A program made the position numbers and the translations under genes. Under the pieces are notes generated by a model that was not told where the DNA came from, did no database searches, and was given only the letters and a program-made list of their open reading frames with translations. From IMG/VR virus record IMGVR_UViG_3300037185_000020, positions 1 through 20,459 of that record: a stretch of DNA of 20,459 bases; one strand, written 5' to 3'. The number at the start of each line of letters is the position of its first letter. The first letter of the stretch is position 1. The DNA is from a virus. Shown here piece by piece: positions 14,319-20,459 of this stretch.

Positions 14319-15147
14319 TGGTTGTTATGTATGCTAAGTATTGGTCCATATCGTCTAACAATACATCTACAAAGCCAAATTTAAGTGCTTCTTCGCCCTC
14401 ATAACTTAAACCTTCCATATTCGCTTCATCAATTTGAGGGCGTTTGCTTAAGATAGTATCTTTAAATTTTCTATGTTGTTTATCGGAGTCCGCTTGTAAT
14501 ATGGATTTTTCTTTATCTGTCAAACTTCTAAATTCGTGACCCATCATTTTTGCCCATCCGCTTGATGCGATGAACATTGACAGTCCATTTTGTTTCATCT
14601 GTTCAGTGGCATCAAGCACAAGACTATAAACACCAACACCGCCCACTTCTGAACTTGGAATCATACCTACACCACGGCATTGTGATAACAACCAGTAGGC
14701 TGCCGATGTTGCCATCTTGTCAGTCCATCCATAGACGGGCTTTATATGCTCATCAATGTTGGCAATCTTTCGGCCCAATTCTTCAATGCCACAAGTTTCA
14801 CCGCCGGGACTACAAAAGTTGAGAACAATATTCTTAACATTTGGGTCTGCTACACAATTGCTTAGGGCATCTGAAATCCATTCAACATCAACAAGACCAA
14901 GTGCCTCATCTTCAACTGGTGATACATCTTTAGCTATAATACCATTGACTGTTATAATTGCTGTTGAATCTTCTTCAACCGCATCGGTAAATTTATTGCC
15001 GTCCAAATAATCTTCGCCAAAGATTGGAACGTTTGGTTGCTCCAATAGAGTTTCAATCTGCTTGATAAGATTGGTATGGGCGGTTGGAGAAATCAGCATC
15101 TTCTGATTTACCAATCGCTGTGCTAGTCTTGATACATTATTGTCCAT
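14308..15147 (-). CDS. Head maturation protease, S49 / SppA-type (lambda gpC-like)
   Basis: The protein has 279 residues from the chosen start. The ClpP/crotonase-like S49 fold is shown by the oxyanion motif SPGG (residues 113-116), the nucleophile region KMATSAAYW (Ser148), the tGS-type block SSEVGGVGVY, and a lysine in SSGWAKMMG (Lys200). The 52-residue Ser-Lys spacing fits the Ser/Lys dyad of lambda gpC as I recall it. It cleaves scaffold and portal or other head proteins inside the procapsid. The open frame reaches 15210, but only ATG at 15147 has AAAGGAG, 6 nt before it. It overlaps the portal end by 11 nt. Unlike lambda, I see no in-frame scaffold nested at its 3' end; separate genes follow. 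Confidence 0.9.
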   Translation of the reverse strand: MDNNVSRLAQRLVNQKMLISPTAHTNLIKQIETLLEQPNVPIFGEDYLDGNKFTDAVEEDSTAIITVNGIIAKDVSPVEDEALGLVDVEWISDALSNCVADPNVKNIVLNFCSPGGETCGIEELGRKIANIDEHIKPVYGWTDKMATSAAYWLLSQCRGVGMIPSSEVGGVGVYSLVLDATEQMKQNGLSMFIASSGWAKMMGHEFRSLTDKEKSILQADSDKQHRKFKDTILSKRPQIDEANMEGLSYEGEEALKFGFVDVLLDDMDQYLAYITTNGK

Positions 15148-16774
15148 TGAAAGCTCCTTTAGGTTTTTCATCACCCTGTTCTGGGCCAGCGCCTGCTTGC
15201 TCTTGAACACGAATGGTAGGCTTGATACTATCGCTCAATAGAGACAAGATAATGTCAAAGTCTTTGCCCGTTTTCTTAGAAATTCTATCAGCAGCTTCAA
15301 CAATTCTCATTGTTTCATCTTCGCGTTCACTAATCAATTCGCCTGCTGTTCTGCCACCCTTACTTGAAATATCATTTAGTGACTTGATACCAGCTTTATA
15401 ATCTGCCAAATCACTTGAACGGGTCCAGCCTTCATCAAGTGTCAAATCGTTTGGGTGAGTAAGCTCAAATACTTGAGTAAAGTTTTCGTCATTATTCTTT
15501 GGAATTAAACCGGCTTTCTGTGCATTGGCCAGTGCCCATGCTATAATGAACTTGCCGTGTTTATCCAACACTGTCTGCCTGCGAACGATAGACGACTTGA
15601 ATACTTCAGCAATACCTGTAGTAATCTTGCCCGTTACGTCTTGAGGCGAATAGACAAGCTGGTGAGGAACACCTATACAAGATAGAATCTGGCTCTCCAA
15701 ACGCTTTATGAACATCATGGTTTGGTCGGCTGGTGTATTGCTACCCAATGTCTTTAGGTCGCCACCTTGAGCACGAATGTATCTAATGCTTGGACCTTGA
15801 ACAACTTCAACGCCGTGAATGTCGGGCTGTGGAATCTGACTACCGAATTCAAGTGCTTGAGTATTCATAGCAGCAAGAATTTGAGCTGTTTCCATCGGAG
15901 CTTCGCCGCTTGGCGTCTTTTCAATCAGCCCGATACACGATTCAATCTTGATTTTTTCAATCAAATAACTGTCCAGTTCTTGAATTGATAAAGCTTTTAG
16001 AATTGCTGGGCCGATGCTTGGCATACCTCTGCCCTTATCAAAAAATACAGGGTCATAAACTAGCGTTGCATTCTTTGCTGAAATTATTTGGTCATTGGTA
16101 ACATACGGCATATTGGTTACAAGATTGCCAATGCTTTGAACATTGTATCCTATCGCCTTACCGGCCATGTTATAGAGAACGCCATCGCATAGAATGCCAT
16201 CGCCAAGCGGAGAGTCGTCAGCGGTAAAGATTTTGTTATCCATGCTCAAAGAGCGAACTCTATGTGAGGGAATAATCTGAAATTTTGGAAAGCCATTCTG
16301 ACTAAAACCATAAATGCAAAGGAAATCGCCGTCCGTATCTAGGAGGCGACTTTCAAGATTCATTACCGTTTGGAAAGGATAGTTGGCGCCTCTTGTGCAG
16401 CAATTAGGATAGAAGTCATTCAATAGCCAATCCACTGCGTCTTTGCCCCAAGCGGTATTGTCACCAATGTATTCAGGGAGATAAGCGGTGCCAACTACGA
16501 AGTCTGATAAAATCTTTATGCCTGCTGAAACAAATGGTAGCTGTGCGGTCATCTCCCTTGACCATCGCACAACTAGTTCACGGGATACTGAATCCAACCC
16601 TTGTTCAGAATCGGATAAAGTATAAAATCTTGGCCGGTAGTTGCCCCACTCCGGATAGCTGTAAATATTCCCGTACAATCCAAGGGCTTGCTTTTTAGGA
16701 GCATTGTGGACCAGTTTATCTGCTGGAGAAACTGATTTTCCATATTTATCAAAAAGTGAAATATTAGCTTTCAT
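15137..16774 (-). CDS. Portal protein, lambda B family
   Basis: The protein has 545 residues, close to the usual lambda-type portal length. Recognisable blocks are SREMTAQLPFVSAGIKILSD (residues about 72-91), LESRLLDTDGDFLCIYG (140-156), the strand FPKFQIIPSHRVRS (162-175), a loop with GGDLKTLGSNTPADQTMMFI, and a C-terminal helical part with GVPHQLVYSP and GIAEVFKSSIVRRQT. The portal is the dodecameric DNA channel at one capsid vertex and docks the terminase. It overlaps both neighbours by 11 nt: the GIY-YIG gene at its start (ATGAAAGCTAA) and the protease at its end (ATGGACAATAA). It lies after the terminase and gpW-like genes as in lambda. Confidence 0.95.
   Translation of the reverse strand: MKANISLFDKYGKSVSPADKLVHNAPKKQALGLYGNIYSYPEWGNYRPRFYTLSDSEQGLDSVSRELVVRWSREMTAQLPFVSAGIKILSDFVVGTAYLPEYIGDNTAWGKDAVDWLLNDFYPNCCTRGANYPFQTVMNLESRLLDTDGDFLCIYGFSQNGFPKFQIIPSHRVRSLSMDNKIFTADDSPLGDGILCDGVLYNMAGKAIGYNVQSIGNLVTNMPYVTNDQIISAKNATLVYDPVFFDKGRGMPSIGPAILKALSIQELDSYLIEKIKIESCIGLIEKTPSGEAPMETAQILAAMNTQALEFGSQIPQPDIHGVEVVQGPSIRYIRAQGGDLKTLGSNTPADQTMMFIKRLESQILSCIGVPHQLVYSPQDVTGKITTGIAEVFKSSIVRRQTVLDKHGKFIIAWALANAQKAGLIPKNNDENFTQVFELTHPNDLTLDEGWTRSSDLADYKAGIKSLNDISSKGGRTAGELISEREDETMRIVEAADRISKKTGKDFDIILSLLSDSIKPTIRVQEQAGAGPEQGDEKPKGAFNGQ
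15154..15160 (-). promoter_or_regulatory. Shine-Dalgarno sequence setting the start of the head protease
   Basis: AAAGGAG on the minus strand lies 6 nt before ATG at 15147, inside the last portal codons. Longer starts at 15171 and 15210 have no such site. Confidence 0.8.
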
Positions 16775-17369
16775 TCAATACCCATTCTTTATACGACGGT
16801 TTTACCCCGTGTAATAATTTCCATACACCCACCGGCTTTAGATTAAATTGTGTATAGAAATCTTGTCTTGTGCCATTGAATACTTCATTAGTAATTCTAT
16901 GACGAAATTGATAAGTATTCTTATCTAAATGTCTTTTAGTGCCAACCAAACTCAAACTTACTTTCTTTCTTTGCTTATCTGTAAGATGCTTACCAAGCAT
17001 AGTGCCCGGTTTACCATACCTAACATTATTTGGACCACGCAATTTATCTTTAGTTTCTTCTGTATGCTTTCTACCACCCATTACAGAATAAGCATCGTGA
17101 CTTAAATTGTATGCTAAAGAATAATCAAGTGTATCAAGAAAACTCTGTTCTACATCAAGCAATTGTTCTACAGGCACTTCTTTAATCAATTCAAACTTGA
17201 AAGCACTCTCACCATACTTATTCCAAGCAAATTGAAGGTGTCTATTTTTATGTCTATTACCACGCAATTCTTTTGTATGCTGGGACCACCTATTATCTAC
17301 ATCAGCAGATGAGCCAATGTAAACTTTACCATTTACAGTATTAGTGATAGAATAGATACCTGACTTCAT
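16764..17369 (-). CDS. Free-standing GIY-YIG homing endonuclease with NUMOD3 motif
   Basis: The protein has 201 residues. The GIY-YIG nuclease domain is complete: GIY at 4-6, YIG at 17-19, Arg27 in NRWSQH, a helix with KNRHLQFAWNKYGESAFKF (41-59), the catalytic-type Glu74 in DVEQSFLDT and YNLS at 87-90. A NUMOD3-like motif follows (GRKHTEETKDKLRG, 99-112), then a basic linker and a C-terminal helix-turn-helix-like part (GTRQDFYTQFNLKPVGVWKL). It would cut an intron-free cognate site and spread its own gene by repair. It starts 5 nt after the gpW-like stop and overlaps the portal start by 11 nt. No intron or intein surrounds it. Confidence 0.93.
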   Translation of the reverse strand: MKSGIYSITNTVNGKVYIGSSADVDNRWSQHTKELRGNRHKNRHLQFAWNKYGESAFKFELIKEVPVEQLLDVEQSFLDTLDYSLAYNLSHDAYSVMGGRKHTEETKDKLRGPNNVRYGKPGTMLGKHLTDKQRKKVSLSLVGTKRHLDKNTYQFRHRITNEVFNGTRQDFYTQFNLKPVGVWKLLHGVKPSYKEWVLNES

Positions 17370-17374
17370 AAGAA

Positions 17375-17680
17375 TTAGCCCGGAGGAGGCGTTGGTTTAT
17401 TTGCCCACCACCACCAACCACCACCAAAGAATGGCTTTGTCTTTCGGATAAAATGGCCATAAGTTTGAGGGTCAATCTGCTTGAGAGAATACTTACATTC
17501 TTGAAGGATTTCATTGGGCGACATTGTAAATTGCTTACGAGCTTCTGTTCCTTCACCCGCCCATTGCATTAAAGTTTTTCCCTCTAAAATTAAAGATACT
17601 GCCTTTGCTTGGATTGCAAGGATGGTATCTTCGTCAAGGGTATCAAATATGCCTGTGGGCACAAAAGAGTTATTTGCCAT
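17375..17680 (-). CDS. gpW-like head-tail connector protein
   Basis: The protein has 101 residues. The central helix-strand-helix part (LDEDTILAIQAKAVSLILEG, MQWAGEGTEARKQFTM, then SPNEILQECKYSLKQIDP) has the pattern of lambda gpW: a first helix ending in G, a short hairpin, and a last helix beginning with Ser-Pro. It lies between large terminase and portal, exactly as W does in lambda. gpW joins the head vertex before the stopper and tail. An extra tail of about 25 residues includes FFGGGWWWWANKPTPPPG, longer than gpW itself. ATG at 17680 has no clear SD. Confidence 0.72.
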   Translation of the reverse strand: MANNSFVPTGIFDTLDEDTILAIQAKAVSLILEGKTLMQWAGEGTEARKQFTMSPNEILQECKYSLKQIDPQTYGHFIRKTKPFFGGGWWWWANKPTPPPG

Positions 17681-17738
17681 AAATTTATGTGTTTGTTAAC
17701 AACAGCAATAACTATAAATATCCAGCTCCAAACTAACA
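17681..17738 (-). promoter_or_regulatory. Gap before the gpW-like gene with shared 12-mer and palindrome
   Basis: The gap holds TTTATAGTTATT (minus strand, 17707-17718), identical to the 12-mer before the fibre gene, and the perfect palindrome TTGTTAACAA at 17693-17702. Both 12-mers lie about 27-36 nt before their ATG. A promoter or regulator site is possible, but no convincing -35 box accompanies it. Confidence 0.25.
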
Positions 17739-19580
17739 TTATTTCTTCAAACTACCACTCATGGCATTTATGATATTCTGTTTCTCTATTACATCGCTTG
17801 TATAAATGCCTCTCATAGATGCTCCAACTAATGCCATACACATACAGTCCAACCAGTGGTTATTATCAGAATGCTTTATCCATCTTGGAGCCTTTACACC
17901 TGTCTTATCTTCAATCCATTCAAGTGATTCTGCATTTAGGTGTTCATCAAAATTCGGGTCTTTAGTAGGCAATACCAGCTTTATATCTGAATTTCCTTCT
18001 CTAATATGGAAAAGCATATTCTTGATTGGCAAGTTTGCCCACTGAATAAGTCTAGCGAATTGTGCGTTGTTGATAGACGCTTTGATTTCTGGGGAGAAAT
18101 ATCTGCGAGCAGTATCAGTGCCAATCTTATGATTATAGTATTCGTGCCCACCATCTCCTTTAAGAGCCCACCAGCCGTATAGCACAACCTTTCGGTTGAA
18201 CACAATAGGCTGACTATGCGAACAGCACTCACGATAAACTTCATCGCTATTATATCCACTATCCACCATTACGCCTGCGGATGGAACGCCCCATTTGGTT
18301 TGTAGTGCAGCAACATCTTCCCACTTATGGCAGAATGAGTGGTCAAGCACTCTAATTTCTCTTTGGCTAAAAGAGCATACAACGTAGTATTTGACTTCGT
18401 TTTTCTTCTGATAATCAACCGCGATACAGCGAAATAATTCATCCGGCCATTTCTCATCGGGATTGAATGCCGTAGCCAATACTTTACTTGCCTCAATCGG
18501 TTGGCTTCTTCGCCAGAAATGTCCAAGCACTTGTTGAGTAAAGATTCTCAATCCATCTGTGGTGCCTATTCGCCTATGTGTTGTAATTGCCTGTAAATAC
18601 TGAATTACCATTTGCTTGAACGGTATCTTCATGTTCACCGCCGCGGGCCAAACGTATGTGTGGCACTGTGGATTGCCATTATCCCTTGTCAAAATATACT
18701 TGCCGGTATCATTCAGATAACGCCTATTAGCTTCTGTGTCTGTCAATGAGCCTGTGCAGTAGTAACATTGTAGTCTTGCTGTCTCTGCCGTTCCTTCATA
18801 ATCGTAAGAACTGCTATCTGGCAGCATCTTTTTATCCCATACCATGCCTGCCCAACTGCCTGATTCAGTCTCTTTACTCCAATAATAAGGCTGAAAGTTA
18901 CCACAACAAGGGCATTTCCAAGCCCACTCAAATATTTTGCCCGTCATTTCATCCCATAGACCATCGCCTTCAACACCCGGCTGACTTGTAATAAGCACTT
19001 TCTTCTGTGTGCCGTAAGCAGTTGTTCTTGCTTTTGCCTTGGTAATGCTATCCTTATCCCACAACCATACTTCATCTGCAAGCAGATAGCGAATAGTAAG
19101 ACCATGCAAAATGTTTTCCTTGGCACCGCCCATCTTTATACTCATGTGTGGAAGGTTGATGCCGGTTATGGTGGCACTGAAACGTTTATTATCCAACATA
19201 GCCTTTACAGGTGGGCACCGTTCAAGAAGTGGTATCAGTCTTGTCTCAACAAAAGTTTTTGCCATGTCATCTGTCTGATGCAGCTTTAGTACCGGACCTC
19301 CATCGTTCACGATAACGTAAGGCAAAAACAACTCAGAAGCCATTGTCTTGCCTGTCTGGGTCGCAGCAATAAGGTTGACCTGCGTAACGTCTTGGTTGCG
19401 TAAATCCTTTATCGGCTCAATTAGATACTTGGACAAATTTATATCAAACTTACCTTGCACAGCATAGTTGGGCGGTAAGTCCACGTATTCGTGTGCCCAT
19501 TCATACACTTCGCCATTGAATGGCGGTTCAAAGCTATTAAGAAATGACTGAACCAGTGATGTTTGTAGTTTCGCTTCCAT
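17739..19580 (-). CDS. Terminase large subunit, GpA family
   Basis: The protein has 613 residues, near the length of lambda gpA (about 640). The N-terminal ATPase has a Walker A-type loop AATQTGKT (72-79) and a Walker B IRYLLADE (163-170), then a coupling motif VLITSQP (195-201). A zinc-binding pair follows, CPCC (223-226) and CYYC (272-275), typical of this family. The nuclease domain contains acidic strands AVDY (387-390) and VMVDSGYNSDEVY (438-449), plus a late WLDCMCMALVGA block. It cuts concatemers and pumps DNA into the procapsid through the portal. ATG at 19580 lies within the end of the preceding ORF (44-nt overlap). All key residues look intact. Confidence 0.96.
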   Translation of the reverse strand: MEAKLQTSLVQSFLNSFEPPFNGEVYEWAHEYVDLPPNYAVQGKFDINLSKYLIEPIKDLRNQDVTQVNLIAATQTGKTMASELFLPYVIVNDGGPVLKLHQTDDMAKTFVETRLIPLLERCPPVKAMLDNKRFSATITGINLPHMSIKMGGAKENILHGLTIRYLLADEVWLWDKDSITKAKARTTAYGTQKKVLITSQPGVEGDGLWDEMTGKIFEWAWKCPCCGNFQPYYWSKETESGSWAGMVWDKKMLPDSSSYDYEGTAETARLQCYYCTGSLTDTEANRRYLNDTGKYILTRDNGNPQCHTYVWPAAVNMKIPFKQMVIQYLQAITTHRRIGTTDGLRIFTQQVLGHFWRRSQPIEASKVLATAFNPDEKWPDELFRCIAVDYQKKNEVKYYVVCSFSQREIRVLDHSFCHKWEDVAALQTKWGVPSAGVMVDSGYNSDEVYRECCSHSQPIVFNRKVVLYGWWALKGDGGHEYYNHKIGTDTARRYFSPEIKASINNAQFARLIQWANLPIKNMLFHIREGNSDIKLVLPTKDPNFDEHLNAESLEWIEDKTGVKAPRWIKHSDNNHWLDCMCMALVGASMRGIYTSDVIEKQNIINAMSGSLKK

Positions 19581-19773
19581 TTAGCTTTTTAGTAGGTTTC
19601 CAATCGATCATATCGTAGTTTCGCCTGAAAGTATCAATGTTTATTTTTGGATTGCTTGTTACAATCTGAACGGTGTTGAATTTAGTTGCAGTAGCTTTAC
19701 AAGTATCTCTCCAAGCATCGGCCTCATTCTTTATGATTGCTGGTGCTTCATATTTCTTTATTTGCTTTTTCAT
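19537..19773 (-). CDS. Small ORF between terminase subunits, function unknown
   Basis: The protein has 78 residues from ATG at 19773 and is basic at the N-terminus (MKKQIKKYEAP). The frame also offers ATG at 19809, but 19773 follows the small-terminase stop by 10 nt and avoids the overlap. The middle (NEADAWRDTCKATATKFNTV) looks helical. The end overlaps the large-terminase start by 44 nt. No domain is recognised. Its fit into the operon and the gap-filling position support a real gene, perhaps a packaging accessory, but a non-coding stretch cannot be excluded. Confidence 0.6.
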   Translation of the reverse strand: MKKQIKKYEAPAIIKNEADAWRDTCKATATKFNTVQIVTSNPKINIDTFRRNYDMIDWKPTKKLNGSETTNITGSVIS

Positions 19774-19783
19774 ACGTTTATCT

Positions 19784-20290
19784 TTATTTCCACTTCTCCA
19801 TTTCAGCATTTATCAGTTTGAATACCTCCTGTGTGCTCTCATCTATGATACGTTCATAGCCTGTGCATTTAGATTGAAGCTCTTGCCTTTGTTTCTTGAG
19901 CACACTTGAAAGGATTACACCCAGTTTGGTAAGAAATTTCTTTATTTCAGCAGGGTCAATTAGTTCTTCTTTCTTCTGAGCAATGGAAAGATCACGAAGC
20001 ACAACGTCACGTTTAGCAATTTGAGTTTTGTAGTATTCAAGTGATTCTTCAGCATCCGCTTCAATCGCTACTTTGTGTGAAGTAAGATATGGCTCCAATT
20101 CAGCCCAACAAATTCTACTGCTTGAACGAAAGCCGGGTGCTCCCATCTTCTTTGCTGCCATCAAAACCTTCTTTGGATAGCCTGTTTGTGCAGAGCATTG
20201 TAACATTGAAGTAAAGACGGCGGTATTGGGAACAACACTGCCAGAACTGGCAGGAACTAAACTTGAGGAATCTACATTCTGAGCACACAT
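19784..20290 (-). CDS. Terminase small subunit, Nu1-like
   Basis: The protein has 168 residues, close to lambda Nu1 (181). Residues about 33-69 hold a winged helix-turn-helix-like segment (SAQTGYPKKVLMAAKKMG, then FRSSSRICWAELEPYL) matching the pattern of small-terminase DNA-binding domains. Helices follow with YYKTQIAKRDVVLRDLSIAQ and KKEELID, then DPAEIKKFLTKLG and a final amphipathic helix. This order (DNA binding, oligomerisation helix, GpA contact) is that of Nu1-type proteins, which recognise the packaging site and recruit the large subunit. ATG at 20290 is the first in frame after a stop at 20315-20317. SD is weak. Confidence 0.85.
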   Translation of the reverse strand: MCAQNVDSSSLVPASSGSVVPNTAVFTSMLQCSAQTGYPKKVLMAAKKMGAPGFRSSSRICWAELEPYLTSHKVAIEADAEESLEYYKTQIAKRDVVLRDLSIAQKKEELIDPAEIKKFLTKLGVILSSVLKKQRQELQSKCTGYERIIDESTQEVFKLINAEMEKWK

Positions 20291-20459
20291 TTCATGCCAT
20301 AAATAGATGTGCCATTACCAAACCTTATGATTATAGCCAAGCAATAACCCATTTCCATCCCCAAATCCCCCAAAACCAACGCAAAACGCATTGGCATCAA
20401 TGCCATCAACGCTGGCATACGTGTTTCAGTGCTCAAGTTTTCAGCGCATAGACAAGAGC
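20291..20459 (-). other. Region upstream of the packaging operon; no confident gene
   Basis: A minus-strand frame is open from the window edge to TAG at 20272-20274 and is Met-rich. A second minus-strand frame contains VDGIDANAFCVGFGGFG but has stops before it and no ATG. Either could be the end of an upstream gene whose start is outside the window. The packaging (cos) site often lies in this kind of region, but nothing here marks it. Confidence 0.4.
20330..20335 (-). promoter_or_regulatory. Possible -10 element before the packaging operon
   Basis: A perfect TATAAT occurs on the minus strand about 40 nt before the small-terminase ATG. No convincing TTGACA-like box lies 16-18 bp upstream, so the call is weak; a phage-activated late promoter could lack one. 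Confidence 0.25.

Noticed and set aside
13701-17369. Group I intron or intein hosting the homing endonucleases
   Set aside because: Terminase, gpW-like, portal and protease frames are continuous, with no splice junction motifs or intein blocks. The endonuclease genes are free-standing.
20263-20451. Plus-strand ORF of 62 codons at the right edge
   Set aside because: It overlaps the small-terminase start on the opposite strand, is rich in His/Gln/Thr as an antisense read would be, and has no supporting signals.

Overview
The window is part of a tailed double-stranded DNA phage or prophage (Caudoviricetes). It carries the packaging, head, neck, tail and tail-tip genes, and every credible gene lies on the minus strand, so transcription runs from the right end of the window to the left. 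The gene order follows the late region of phage lambda closely, with a tape-measure gene and no visible sheath gene. This argues for a siphovirus (long, flexible, non-contractile tail). The DNA looks AT-rich. Many genes have a purine-rich Shine-Dalgarno sequence (AAAGGA or a close variant) a few bases before ATG, so the host appears to use that signal. The host itself cannot be named. No integrase, repressor, lysis or replication gene is visible, so lifestyle is undetermined.

Right to left: 20459-20291 has no confident gene but contains a possible late promoter. Then come a Nu1-like small terminase (20290-19784), a small overlapping ORF (19773-19537), a GpA-type large terminase (19580-17739), a gpW-like connector (17680-17375), a free-standing GIY-YIG homing endonuclease (17369-16764), a lambda-type portal (16774-15137), an S49 head-maturation protease (15147-14308), a second homing endonuclease-like gene with a zinc ribbon and NUMOD3 motifs (14318-13701), an acidic Cys-containing protein (13679-13008), a coiled-coil probable scaffold or assembly protein (12999-12571) and the major capsid protein (12534-11569).

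A good intrinsic terminator follows the capsid gene (11545-11506). Beyond it lie two adjacent genes sharing a duplicated domain of about 51 residues (11482-11078 and 11073-10780), a head-closure candidate (10775-10395), a gpZ-like tail-completion candidate (10393-9698), an unplaced structural protein (9671-9267), a tail-terminator candidate (9254-8760), a tail-tube candidate (8740-8315), a strong intergenic stem-loop, a tail-assembly-chaperone candidate (8236-7571) and the tape measure (7570-5939). The tail-tip region holds a 353-residue protein (5937-4876), a 230-residue fibre-adaptor-like protein (4874-4182), a Cys-rich 697-residue protein (4181-2088), a small zinc-ribbon protein (about 2080-1799) and a Ser/Ala/Trp-repeat fibre that runs off the left edge (1717-1).

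Working together, the terminase pair would cut and pump DNA through the portal into a procapsid built from capsid and scaffold and matured by the protease. The neck proteins would close the head, and the tube, terminator, chaperone and tape measure would build a tail of roughly 80 nm (0.15 nm per residue over 543 residues). The tip proteins and fibre would contact the host. The two homing endonucleases look like selfish inserts that fit into translationally coupled junctions without breaking any structural gene.
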